Translations under genes and position numbers: made by a program
Assembly: GCA_022494885.1 (NCBI GenBank)
Contig: JAGVSM010003752.1
Location: forward strand, 227,147 to 291,146
Direction: 5' to 3'
DNA length: 64,000 nt
Source: Micrasema longulum
Lineage: Eukaryota; Arthropoda; Insecta; Trichoptera; Brachycentridae
Shown here: one piece after another, positions 23,095 to 34,312 of the stretch
How the letters are laid out: the number at the start of each line of letters is the position of its first letter
How positions within the stretch are numbered: position 1 is the first letter of the stretch
The notes under the pieces: generated by a model
What the model was told of the DNA's origin: nothing
Databases searched by the model: none
What the model saw: only the letters and a program-made list of their open reading frames with translations

Positions 23095-23513
23095 ATTTTT
23101 CAAAAATATTTACAAAATAGTCTTAAATTAAAGTCCTGCTGAGTTTCATACATACAACTCGTCAGCAGGTTCTTATAAATTACATCGATTATTTACACTT
23201 GACCTACATTAACAATAATTTTACTTGAAAAACAATTACAGACTACATTATGAAAAATTAAAAACTATCACTAATACAAAAAACTTTTTTCTAATAACCG
23301 TAATTTGAGCAAACGTCGCACTCCTGTATTTAACTCAGTATTTTTAATATTATTTGGTAACATGTTAAATATTTTAGGTATACTGTATTGCAGTGTCCTT
23401 TTGCCATATTTATTGCAGTATCTAGGAACAGCTAGCCCTTCCATACTAGTAAACCTGGTGTTGTAATCATGTACCAACTTGAGTTTACTATTTGAATATT
23501 TAAAAAAAAACAA
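23095..23513 (-). pseudogene. LINE-beta 3' fragment, copy 1
   Basis: The minus-strand ORF (80 codons) reads LVHDYNTRFTSMEGLAVPRY, then LQYSIPKIFNMLPNNIK and VRRLLKLRLLEKSFLY. This is the HxYNTR...VPR...PKIFN.LP layout of the extreme C-terminus of a non-LTR polyprotein. The 3' UTR follows to about 23095 and includes AACCTGCTGACGAGTTG. A nearly identical copy lies at 28137..28545 in the same orientation, so the family was recently active. Confidence 0.82.
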
Positions 23514-24041
23514 TGAACGACATCTAACAACAATCTAAACTGAAAGCTTTGAATTTGTCAGCTGAGTACGGTTATCGGGTGCGTTACCATTTTGTCAGTC
23601 GAGACTCGAGGAGCCAACTGTATGGCATTATTTTCGCAGATTCCTATAAAATGGAACAATCCTGTCTTAAACTCGCTGTCGTGGGATAGAAACGGCTACA
23701 TTTGTTTATTGATATGACACCAATATGCCGAATGAACTGTGCTTTCTGCATTAATGGTACGAGAATCATGTATTTTAGTGTCGTGATAATATTAGACACA
23801 CACAACGCTCTTTCCACGTTTTGAAGGCACCCACCATCACGGTTTTAGCAGATCTGATATTTCTCCTTCGAATTCAAGGTAAAAGATTTTGCGAAACGAA
23901 ATACGCACGGTGACAGTTGCGCGTGCGTAGACGAGACTAGAAAATTGTTCGCTAGACGAGTCGACCTTGCTAGATCTTTTGCCGCTAGTATTGAATATAC
24001 CTAACGTACGAGTATAATGTTGCAATGAATCCTTGTTCCTT

Positions 24042-24545
24042 TGTATTATAGGATTTTAGTTTCTGAGGGTTAGTGGAGCTCCTACCCCAGTTAGAGATTG
24101 ATAGAAGACACGAGGTTGTTGCTTAGTCCGTATTTATTACATGGCGAGTAAATAATTAATTAAATTATGTCGCGCGAATGTTACGTCGACGAGGAGTTGA
24201 ACTGGCTGTACTTGGACTACTTGGTGGAACTGAGTGACTGCGTTGAGCTGACTTGTTGGGCTGACTGTTCGGGCTGGCTAGGCTGACTGGGCGTTACCAC
24301 GCCCTGTGGTTTCTTTATAGGCCACGTTCCTTTGTTCTTCATATCTTTATGGTAGAAAGGATGTTAATGTACTGCAGGACGGTGCTATCTTCGTTATGTG
24401 CGATACTGTTAGACTTGCATAATTTTTTGTACTGTATTATTTTATTTTTTTTTTTATAAAAAGGAAACATTTGCGTTCTTATTATTTACCCAAATATTTA
24501 GATTTTTGGGCCCATTTTGGGGAGTTTTTTATTGGAGTCGTTACA
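24042..24545 (-). mobile_element. Possible solo LTR
   Basis: On the minus strand the segment starts TGTAACGACTCC and ends TAATACA. It contains CCTATAAAG (about 24313..24320) as a possible TATA box, a GC-richer transcribed-looking stretch with GTCAGCC repeats, and an AATAAA (24133..24138). That order (TG...TATA...AATAAA...CA) fits an LTR of about 504 bp. No internal gag/pol sequence adjoins it and the flanks show no clear target duplication. The ends, and the call itself, are therefore tentative. Confidence 0.35.
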
Positions 24546-24794
24546 CTATATTTCAGGTGAAATTATTTAGGACGTGTGTGTGTCATCGATCAATGTACTA
24601 TGAACTCCACAGTATTGTATATGTTTACTATCAATCATGAATTTATTACACATAGTTTTACTTAAAAGTTTACTGCACTTATGCAGAATGCAGATACTAA
24701 GAAACCGCCTCTGGTTTTCTCCTCTATGCCTATCATTACGGAAAACAGCGTGATAGTTTTGAAAGGTCGATACCAAATATTTGTTTATGAAGTG

Positions 24795-24950
24795 GTTTAA
24801 CACTGCAGTATTTCATTGATCCTGGACTGGGACCTGAAGCGTAAAACTGATCACCTTACCTTTCTGTAAAAAATATCAAAATTATCTGTATTTATTTTGA
24901 CAAAGCAAGTGCGGATAAGGGTTTGATAACGATGTTGATGATAATAATAT
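24795..24950 (+). mobile_element. SINE-A, partial copy
   Basis: Contains CAGTATTTCATTGATCCTGG, ACTGGGACCTGAAGCGTAAA and ACTGATCACCTTACC, then GTGCGGATAAGGG and a GATGTTGATGATAAT tail. The tRNA head is missing. Confidence 0.65.
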
Positions 24951-25109
24951 CTACCCCAGTATTATGGTCTGTGTCCGGGCGGATTAAGAGTACAGTTCAC
25001 CAGAATCCCGGACGAGTGCACTCGGCTCGATGGCTACTCTCGGGTAAAAATCCCGAGTGGGGAAGTCGATTGAAGATTAGTCCGCCTCGTAGTGTTCGCC
25101 TGCCATACT

Positions 25110-25310
25110 CGAGGTCGATGTGAAATATTGGTTGAAAAGGTGGTTGTTCAATGCAATACTTCATGTCCCGGAGTCACCTGAAGCGTAAGGCTTATCACCT
25201 AACCTTCGTGTAACAGGTGATCGATATTCGCCGCATCTGGTGTACCGTCGCAGCACCCTACGCACCGCCGGATGCGGTTAGAGATAATATGATGATGATG
25301 GTGATTGTGC
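25110..25310 (+). mobile_element. SINE-A, partial copy
   Basis: GCAATACTTCATGTCCCGGA, CACCTGAAGCGTAAGGCT, GCACCCTACGCACCGCCGGA and a GATGATGATGGTGAT tail follow the family order. Upstream GC-rich sequence (24960..25100) is not the usual head and is unassigned. Confidence 0.65.
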
Positions 25311-25347
25311 CGTCTCCAAATTAAATCATGTATATTATGTGTGTATG

Positions 25348-25380
25348 TAGTAGGTAGTAGGTAGTTGGTAGTTGGTAGTA
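25348..25380. repeat. Imperfect tandem repeat, unit GTAGTAG/GTAGTTG
   Basis: Five imperfect heptamer units (GTAGTAG twice, GTAGTTG twice or more). Simple sequence. Confidence 0.8.
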
Positions 25381-25729
25381 ATTACTTTAGTTGAGCTGTT
25401 TATACGCATGTAAAGAATTCACGAAATTGCCCGTATTTCTAAAAGCGCGAAGAATAGCAAGAAGCCATTAATCTGAATAATGGCATTATTTACTCGAATG
25501 AAACAGGGTTGTTGGCAAATGTAGACGTTAAAAGGGTGTGTTTGGAAGTTTTTTTACTCTTTATTTATTTTCTTCTCCTTTTAAGACTTGTCACCATTTG
25601 AACCCTTATATTGCGTTTATTCGGGGATGTTTAATTATTTCCAAATGAAGGCAATTACATATTAATTGAGTAATATTATTATTCATCAAAAGACGTCTAC
25701 ATCTACGGGGCTTATGATCTGTAGATGTA

Positions 25730-26095
25730 GATGTCCTTGTCTACAAAAGTTTTGACAAACTCAAAACATTATTGATACATCCATCCGGTCCAAAAAGTAT
25801 AAAAATTGAAAACCATTTTCAGGCGTTGCCTAGTATGCGGGTGAAACAATTCAATCGGATGAATCTCACTCGCATCAATAAAGGTTTCAGCTCTTTAACT
25901 TCACATCATCAACAGGTGGAAGAACTGAAGGAATATAGATGTTCAAGTATAGGCGGAATGGTGAATGTGGCACAGTGTGTAAAGAGGTTATTTAAACCAG
26001 CCAATGACAGGCCATAAGCCATGTAGATGCCTAGACTTCTATAATCCCTTCTCTAAAATGTTCTTCATCTCTGTTGTAATATGTTAACTCTTTAA
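25730..26095 (-). repeat. Repeat R, minus copy preceded by an inverted terminus
   Basis: TGACAAACTCAAAACATTA at 25752..25770 is a repeat R terminus in + orientation. From about 25795 the family runs on the minus strand: TTTTCAGGCGTTGCCTAGTA, AAGGTTTCAGCTCTTTAACT, AACCAGCCAATGACAGGCCA, then an AATCCCTTCTCTAAAATGTT end. The two parts are in opposite orientation, so the locus is rearranged. Confidence 0.65.
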
Positions 26096-26296
26096 ATGCT
26101 AAGTTCCTGTTTTTTTCCTTTTATCAATTGATAAATATAAACATTATTTTAATTGCATTTTTTATTTTTCTTCCTTTTTATTATTTTTTACTGATTTAAT
26201 TATTCATATATTAAAAAAAAAAAAACGAAGAAACTATTTAATTAATTATTTGACAATGCCTTTTTTGTACATTTTTGTATCGTCTTTTGTGTAATC

Positions 26297-26530
26297 AATT
26301 TTCCTACCAGAATTTCCAATAGTACCAAATTGTATTGTATAGACCACATAATGAGTAAAACTAAAATGGCTTCGATGACTGCACTTATTACATCTACTAT
26401 AACTGATCATTATCCAACAATTCTGTCAATTGCAACCAAAACAAAAGAAACTAATCTAGCAAAAAAAATCAATAAACCGGCAACAAACTGTTTTGAAATT
26501 CAAACTCAATTACATAGAAGAAATAAATAA
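26297..26530 (+). pseudogene. LINE endonuclease C-terminal fragment
   Basis: An open frame reads INFPTRISNSTKLYCIDHI, then MSKTKMASMTALITSTITDH followed by YPTILSI. The CIDHI...ITDHYP pattern is the end of the apurinic-type endonuclease/exonuclease/phosphatase domain of non-LTR retrotransposons, with the conserved SDH/TDH catalytic His region. The reading frame runs on to 26530 without recognisable continuation. Neighbouring RT domains are absent, so this is an isolated fragment. Confidence 0.75.
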
Positions 26531-28136
26531 AAATATTTATGTGACTTGTGAAATATGTAGAATAAAACTTTATGTACTGCACGGTCCTGTTGTTGTATAA
26601 TAATAAAATAAAATGAACATTTATATTTCTATATAATTTGCATATGTTATGATAAACACACGTAAAAAGCCCACGAATAACTCCCAATAATTATTATATG
26701 AATTCAAATAATAATAAACTGCATGATTACACCATCATGTAATTCGTGTTCTGATTTCAATTTCTGTGAAGATTGACAAATTTCATTCGATATATTTTCC
26801 TTGGTTTATTTTATACAGACCTTATCCGTGTGAATTTTCCTAGGAAATCCAATATTCCAGTTGCACGTTGCACGTTGCGCAACCAATTTAATATTCAAAT
26901 ACTCGGCTATAATATTGATTTTTGTTTACCTTTCGCGTGTACGAACGACCCATACAATTACTTCCTGCACATTGTAATGTCCCACACTGGAAAAGGTTAT
27001 TTTCTGCAAAATTAAATATAAATAATTCTTAAATCGTAAGTGGAAAGAAATGCGTTTTATATTGCACGCGAAGGTATTCATTTATTTGCGTCCATGATGC
27101 ATCCATTGTTTTATATTGAGGTTCATTTTCATGAATCAGGACTAAGGTGAGTCGAATGTTTCGGGAATGGTCACAATTTCGCATTACTCATCGAAGCAAA
27201 ATTACGTTTTATTTTCCTAAGAAAATGACTAATCATGTTGTTTTTTATTCGTCATCATTATAAACGTTGAAAAAGCTCTATAATATTAGTCAATTGTGAA
27301 TTCAATCTTACAAATAAATAATTTACAAAATTATACCTAAATATTTTTAAAGTACTGATATCAGGTTGATGCCATAATTTTTCAAATGTATCTCGCATAA
27401 TTGAATACTGAGCTTTTTAACGAGTATTACGGTTACAGTAATTTAATCAAATTGGATTATTACACCGTTTAATAATATCCTTATTACTTCTTTCATCGTA
27501 ATCGTTGTTGGTTCTTTTTTAACACGAACTTTACATCGAGTGGGCAGTCATTCCGACCGTTTTTAGCGATAATCCTTGACTTTTAAAAGTGCATTTATAC
27601 CGAAATTACAAAGCCGCTTTGGGCGTTTCGTGCAGTTAATGATGTAATAAAATATGTGCTCAGTATTGTATCGGTGATCGGTACCCGTCCCGTCCTGTCG
27701 GATGAATTTGGAAAGAATCACGATGCGGGTTCCTCGACTCGACGAATCTCCGATGAAGATCAACCGAGAGCGAGAGGTTACTTACGCACAACCCTCGCGC
27801 CTCGCCCCGTGACCTTAGGACTGGTCTTCAGAACGAACTTTCCACACTGAACTGCCTGCATTAATAATATCTTAATTTGAAGATGTGTTAAAAATACGAA
27901 TGAGAACAGGAACTTGATTTTCTACGGTCAACCGACATGTTTCGAGTGGTTTTATACAAGTCTTTCAGTTTAGTTATTTTATTGCCCTGACCTTAAACGT
28001 AATATCGATCACCTTAATATATACATAGATTAGAAAATACCAATATAACGCTCCAATTGGTGTCCCAATGCAATGCTGAATGCGCACTTAGATTCTAATA
28101 TGGGAAATAAAATGTTTGTCAATGTCGTTTTTTTTT
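26531..28136. other. No recognisable gene; one GC-rich patch
   Basis: Mostly AT-rich. A GC-rich, CpG-rich patch at 27660..27840 gives a 64-codon + ORF and a 66-codon - ORF, neither recognisable. It could be an untranslated exon or regulatory island. A very degenerate SINE-A-like stretch lies at about 27965..28090. Confidence 0.35.
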
Positions 28137-28545
28137 AATTTATTTTTCAAAAATATTTACAAAATAGTCTTAAATTAAAGTCCTGCTGAGTTGCATAATA
28201 CAACTCGTAAGCAGGTTCTTATAAATTACATCGATTATTTACACTTATCCTACATTAACAATAATTTTACTTAAAAAACATTACATATTACATTACGAAA
28301 AATTTTAAAACTATTACTAATACGAAAACTTTTTTCTTATAACCATAATTTGACCAAACGTCTAACTCCTGTATTTAACTCAGTATTTTTAATATTGTTT
28401 GGTAACATGTTAAATATTTTAGGTATACTGTATTGCAGTGTCCTTTTGCCATATTTATTGCAATATCTAGGAACAGCTAGCCGTTCCATACTAGTAAACC
28501 TGGTGTTGTAATCATGTACCAACTTGTGTTTATACTCGGAGTGCG
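28137..28545 (-). pseudogene. LINE-beta 3' fragment, copy 2
   Basis: Minus-strand ORF 28522..28337 reads VHDYNTRFTSMERLAVPRYC and YSIPKIFNMLPNNIKNTELN, nearly identical to copy 1 at 23.3 kb, and the shared 3' UTR also matches closely. The frame ends a little earlier (VRRLVKLWL). The 5' truncation points differ, so these are separate insertions, not a duplication of the locus. Confidence 0.82.
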
Positions 28546-29453
28546 ACGCATGCTGACAAATTAATATGTACCAAAGTAGAATGATTAGTAAATTAAAAAC
28601 AAATTAGACGAGCCAATTGAGACTACACGCAAAAAGTTGAATATTATCAAAACGATTCTCTAATTCTAAAACTTCAAAAATCTATTTTATGAATTTCAAT
28701 ATTTCCGTGTCCTGACTCGCGACTTACAAGAAAAAAGTTACAACTCGCACGTTGAAGTTTTGACCGTACCATGCCCTTTTTTCTATTTATACGATAAACC
28801 TTCATATTTTGTATCGCCATTTAATTTTCAAGTCTATTATAAACATCGATATTTTGTTCTAATTTTAACATCCACAAAACATTTTAAGATGTTTATTGTT
28901 GTTTTAGCGGTGTTTAACTCATAAACGCGTATTTATAGCTAGGAAAAACGCCACAAAACACGCATTACAAAATAAGGCCGAAGGTTCAACTTTTCGTACC
29001 TACGCTTTCTTTCTCGCTAAAAAATATTCAATCATAATACTAGTAATTTTATTACGGTAGAAGTACTTTCGCCTTGGGAGGGCATTCCTGAATGAAAATC
29101 ACCACTAGAATCGTTAAATGTTTAGATTTATGTATTCATGAATTAAAAACATCAACTTACAATGATTTGTAACTTGGAATTATGGATGTTTTTATTTTCG
29201 CTTTATACTCGAAATTCCTTCACCAAGAGTTAAAGCAATAATTTCGTTTACAAAGCTTTATATAAAATTTAAAGCATTTGAATTCACCCTCGCTTTGCCG
29301 AGAGAGGGTATTACAAAACGTTAATAAAAATTATACTGCGGACAATATCCAGGACGTTCTTTTGTCTAGTTATTGTAGATAGCACTTTTTCCACTTCTCA
29401 ATTCGAGCGAAAAAACTTTTAAAATTTTAACGCTTTTTAATATCCAGATACCA
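28546..29453. other. No recognisable gene or repeat
   Basis: AT-rich background. Nothing assigned. Confidence 0.4.
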
Positions 29454-29678
29454 CGGCCAAGATTACAAACGCTGTCTTCTTCGGTAAATGCAAGAGACAG
29501 TGTAAAGTAAAATCGACATTTATGTAATGAAAATTTAAAATATCTTCGTCGGCAACCTGTAATCGAACGTGATTAGAAAAAAACATGTTAACATATTCTA
29601 TTTTTAATTCAGAAAATTTTATTTTATTTTGTACATAATATTGAAGATAAATGTTAACTTCCCATTGTAATACGGCCC
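29454..29678. mobile_element. MITE-1, diverged copy
   Basis: Left end GGCCAAGATTACAA, interior ATCTTCGTCGGCAACCTGTA, and right end GTTAACTTCCCATTGTAATA. It has the same order as the 9.0 kb copy with a more diverged left terminus. Confidence 0.7.
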
Positions 29679-30884
29679 TAAAAATCCCGTAGAACTTTGC
29701 TTAATTTTCGTCAAGTTTTTTTTGTGTGACGTTAACATTTTTGGACACGATGCGATAAATACGGCAATTTTGTATTCGCATCGAAACTGTTATTCTTCTT
29801 TTTGTTTGTACTGTTGGTATTGTGGATAACTTTATATTAAAATGAATAATAGTTTCGTCTTTTTACAACGACCTTATCTTCAAGGTTGATCTGATGACTG
29901 TGAAACCTGTTATATCATTATGGCATATTTAAATAAACCAAAACGGTTTGTTTTCCGGTACATTTGGTAAGGTACATTAATCATGGACAATAATGCATCG
30001 ACCACCGTTTACTGGGAAAACTTCAATATAATGTATTTAAATTATCACCCCTTTGTTCTTTTATTGAAGATTAAATAATATAGATGATTGTTTTTTAATG
30101 AATTCAAAATTCAATTGAAATTATAAATACCGGGTATTGTACCAATGTACTCGCAAAAACATAGGAAGACTATTAAATTACTTAACTCTATATTGACCTA
30201 GAGTTTAATATTATTACATTAAATAATGAAAAATAGCATAAGGTTTTTTTTTAATGACTTAATTGTTTAATTGTTTTGTTTCGTGATACACACAAATTAC
30301 ATGTAAAAAAAACTTAAATTTTTTATTGAATTATTCAAACATAGTTTTATTCAGTACGAATACTGTTCATTCTCACCTTTATTTGTGTGTGCGTAGCAGA
30401 AAAAAATCTAATATTATATTATTCAAATTTGCGTGTATGCTTCACCGACAAGCGGCAACGCATATTGATATAAACTATTAAACATTCAAATGCATTGTAT
30501 ATTAGTCGTATAACATTGGAATGAATTCAACATATATTTAGGTGTGGTTATATAAAGTCCATTGCAGGTGAAGTGAACTTACTGAAATTTGAAATGTTGA
30601 GTTAACTGATTGTTTTTATTACGTTTCTTTAATCAGTGTAATCCAAAAACCTATTTTTCCCGGTTCTTTAAGTACAAAATATTTGTGTTAATTTGAAAGG
30701 CGAAAATCTTATAGTTTAAAACTTTGAATATAAAAGTGTCACTATTTTGTCAGTTAATTTATTTCACCAGCAGTGGGGTCGTACACGTATATCTCATGTT
30801 ATTTTTATTAGCTTTACACGCGCGTCTAATATCAGGGTTCAAATAAAAATAAATTATAATTATTATACAATTGTAAAATCGTTT
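29679..30884. other. No recognisable gene
   Basis: AT-rich background. Nothing assigned. Confidence 0.4.
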
Positions 30885-31160
30885 TCAGGCGTTGCCTAAT
30901 AAGTGAATTGGTTCAGCCGGATGGATCTCACCCACATGATGGAGGTTTAAGCTCTTTCACTTCACGAAAGTCAACAGATGGAACAGTCGAGGAAATGTGG
31001 ATGGTTAAAAATGGGCAGAATGGTGAATGTTACAGAGTGTAAGGTGGCCACTTAAACCAGCCAACGACAGGTCATAAGCCCTGTTAATAATAATAGGCTT
31101 CCATTTTCCCTTTTCAAAAATGTTTTCCCTCTGTTGCAACAAATTGAAATATAATGATTG
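30885..31160 (-). repeat. Repeat R, minus copy
   Basis: TTTTCAGGCGTTGCCTAATA, TGGTGAATGTTACAGAGTGT, ACTTAAACCAGCCAACGACA, GGTCATAAGCCCTGTTAATA and TTTTCCCTCTGTTGCAACAA appear in the order expected for the reverse orientation of 10091..10484. Confidence 0.7.
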
Positions 31161-31309
31161 TCTTTGATTTGTTTCAGTAACGGCAGCACACCCGCCCCAA
31201 CGCCCCTGGATTCCTCTCACGAGGCCTAACCGGACCAGACCAATATGTGAGTTATGATTTAGTTTACCACCCCACCTAGCCTAACCGAACCAAAGCGAAA
31301 TAATGGTCA

Positions 31310-31515
31310 AAAAATACTACGCGAATGTTAATGGATGCGGAAAACGAGGAAGACCTAATTCAGCAAATACTTGAAGATGGACATGTCAAAAGTCGGAATA
31401 ATCGGCGCGCGTGGATGAGGTGTATGAATGTAGAGGATGCGAGGCATGTATGCAAAAACGCATGATATGGCATTCTATCCTCTCTGCCTGTCCCTAAAGG
31501 AAACGGCGTGACGGT
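31310..31515 (+). pseudogene. LINE-alpha 3' fragment, copy 2
   Basis: Broken reading frames give GCGKRGRP, QQILEDGHVKSRNNRRAW and MRCMNVEDARHVCK, matching the end of the 6.4-7.2 kb remnant. GGAAACGGCGTGACGGTT at the end corresponds to that copy's stop region. At least one frameshift or deletion lies near 31355. Confidence 0.75.
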
Positions 31516-32354
31516 TTGGAAATAGTTTGATTGCCGATGATATTTACATATGGAAGCTAGATTACCAAACGTCGTGCAGCTACAAAGCGCATGGACGAAT
31601 GGCATTATATCAACTTTAAAAAAAATAAATTAAATGTAACCTGAAACAATCGATAACATCTTTATTCCAAAATCTTCCATCTACATATATGTATATATAA
31701 AAGGCAATGTTCGAATGGCTCGATGGACTGAATAACTACCGGACCGATTTACGTGCGGTTTTCAGATAAATGTACATCTTTGCCACGAGAAGGTTTAAAG
31801 CGTATAAAATCTTCAATTTATTAAGTACAAAAAAGTTAGGAGCGTAAATGTTTTTTTTATTCATCACCAGGGTTGAATTCGCCGAGAATGCGCATACAAA
31901 AAACTGGATGGATGATATTTTTTCTGTATAAAAAAAGTTTGTTTTTGAATGTTGCATTCGTTTTTTTATGGATCCCAATGAGATGATTTCATTGAATTCC
32001 TTATAGTTTCATGATTTCAGTTATTTGAAAATAATTGATTATTTTATGTTTTGGAATTCAAACATTAACAAGTACTTAGGTACCTACTTAACTTCAATTT
32101 TTGAATGTATACTATTTTTAGATTTGGAAATCAATCATAAACAAGTACGTAGGTACCCACTTACCAATGAAAAGTTCCAACATCTTTTTTACGTTTATCC
32201 TAATCCGATTTTTTTGTAAAGTTTTGTAAGTATACTTAATTATGTTTAATCTTAAGAGGAAACGCAGTCCGACTTTTCTTCATACGAACGTATTCACGTA
32301 TTTTCTCTCTGAATTATGGCACTAGAAAAATGTTTTTTTTTACAATAACAACAA

Positions 32355-32830
32355 CAAACTATCACGCCGTTTCCCCCTAAGGGTAGGCAGAGAGGATAGC
32401 ACTCCACATCACTCTATCTTTATTTATTTTCATACATTAGGTTATTGTACATTTTTTGAGACAATAAGTCCCAACTTTATGGGACTAAAAGTCCTGTGTT
32501 GAGATGGGACGAGCAATTAGTTGACACAGACACATGAGTATATCACCACAAATATAGGATCAGAAATATTAAAAAAATATTTTTTTAAATGCATATATAT
32601 ATATATGGCACATAAATATGGTAAACAGTAAACTCAAGCATTTGGATCTCGCTTCCTCTACATTCACAGATCTTCTCATACACGCGCGTCGATTATTCCG
32701 ACTTTTGCCATATCCATCATCAAGTATTTGTTGGATTTGGTCATGCCATGTCTTTCTCGGTCTTCCTCTATTTCTGCATCCATAAACATTCGCATTGTAA
32801 ATATTTTTAGCCGTTATTTCGTTGTCCATT
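32355..32830 (-). pseudogene. LINE-alpha 3' fragment, copy 3, split by another repeat
   Basis: Minus-strand ORF from 32829 reads YNANVYGCRNRGRPRKTWHD, then QQILDDGYGKSRNNRRACMR and NVEEARSK. The final piece, with AGTGCTATCCTCTCTGCC and AACGGCGTGATAG, lies at 32420..32355. Between them, about 32425..32640, sits a LINE-delta tail like 9770..9900 plus an AT stretch, so a later insertion split the copy. Confidence 0.75.
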
Positions 32831-34029
32831 CGCTCTGCATGTCCAAACCAGCACAGAGCTCTTTTTTAAACATTTTTTTTTATATGTTAGTTGCATTATT
32901 CTTTTACCTTGCTTGTAATGTACAAGGTTTATATTTACTTCAAAGCGATAGTTATTTATTTGTTTACTTAAAAAATAGTTTTTTTTTTTTTTTTTAATTT
33001 TTATTAAATTTACTTCAATGAAAAACTTTATTTAGTTATTTTATGTAAGGATCGGTGAGATGTTACGGCTGTGACCTGTTTCAAGAGCTTCTCCGCATTT
33101 GCTCTAGTGACGAGGAAACCACAGAAAACTCGTCAGGAGAAGGCGGACCGTTGTAATTCGTATTTTTTTAAAACATTATATACTTTTTTTAACATTATAG
33201 ATATTTACAATTGGCGTGTATTGTTTCGTTTTTTAAAAAATGGTTTAATATGGGAACTAGAACAATTATTTAAACCCGTAAAAAAGAACAGTTTTATGTG
33301 CAGTCTTCGGGCGCTCGGCGCACGGTATACAAATGTAACTATTTTTGAAAAACGAAAAATATATCGATACAGACAATTTTATTCTGATACTCTGTCTAAA
33401 AAAATGAAAAAATCGGTTCAGTTTTGAGGTGCGGAAAACGGTAGAGCGAAACGTCGATTTTGTCTATTCTAATGTAAGGTGTGACATGCAGTTGTCTTTT
33501 TCGCGCAAGACAGTGACAGGAAAACAATGTTCGAACACCTATTTATCAAAATTCTCTGTCCTCACAATTATTTATCTAAACCGAAACACAAAAATAATAA
33601 TGTCAACATACATATCTAATTCGGACTAAATACAGTATTTGATATCAAACTTTCGATTGTGTTCATTTTATCTATTTAGCAAGTACTCAAATCTAGCATT
33701 AGCAAATCATTGCCGGGTTCAGATCGTTAAAAATAACAGTTGAACAACATCATTGTGCTTACAGAGGAATATTTTTCTTTGATGAGATGGTCAAATGAAT
33801 TAAAAAGTGCAATCGAGAATACAATAAATTTAAGAAGGAATCTAAAATTTATATACATAATTCTTTTTATGTAGAACTTGAAAACACCTATTTTTTTGAA
33901 ATTTATATTTTATATTGAAAATATTTACTAATTAAAAAAAAAAACACTTTATTGTTAGACGTCACGCCCCTTTATGTACACAAGAATTGTTTTTTCTTTT
34001 ACATAATGAGAAGCATTCGTATAAATATC
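32830..34029. other. Unassigned stretch with two anonymous ORFs
   Basis: ORFs of 118 codons (33071..33427) and 66 codons (33429..33629) lie head to tail on the + strand. Neither has a recognisable motif, both are Lys/Phe-rich like the AT-rich background, and there is no splice or promoter evidence. I do not call them genes. Confidence 0.35.
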
Positions 34030-34312
34030 ATCGTCATCATCAACCGCCTCTTGGCCAACGGTGAACATAGCCCCTCCCCCACCCCTTCAGTCTCCATATC
34101 TCCCTATCCTAAGTCAACCGCAACCAACCACTTCCTTCAACTCGTCTTATGTTATCAGACCACCTTCTCCGAGGGCTGCCGACACTTCTTCTACCCGTTC
34201 TGGGCCGCCATTCCCGGACTTTTTCTGTCCATCTAGAGTCCGTGGTTCTGGCTATCAGCTGACCAGCCCAGCTCCATTTCTGGTTGTCAGCCCTGTGGAC
34301 CACATCATATAA
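34030..34312 (-). pseudogene. RTE-like LINE reverse-transcriptase C-terminus
   Basis: The minus strand reads KWSWAGQLIARTTDSRWTEK, then VREWRPRTGRRSVGSPRRRW and SDNIRRVEGSGWLRLT. After one in-frame TAG it continues DREIWRLKGWGRGYVHRWPR before a TGA. The WAGH-R....RW...W.PR.G.R..GRP..RW layout is the conserved end of RTE-type polyproteins. A GATGATGACGATGAT tail follows on the minus strand, as usual for this group. Confidence 0.85.

Noticed and set aside
22717..23103. 128-codon minus ORF
   Set aside because: No recognisable motif, partly antisense to a retroelement-type hairpin motif, and extends into a LINE 3' UTR region. Not enough to call a gene.
29889..29915. CTGATGACTGTGAAACC as a hammerhead core
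   Set aside because: The interval between CTGATGA and GAAA is too short for a stem II, so this is a chance match.
33071..33629. Two consecutive + ORFs (118 and 66 codons) as a small gene pair
   Set aside because: Background-like composition, no motif, no splice or promoter signal.
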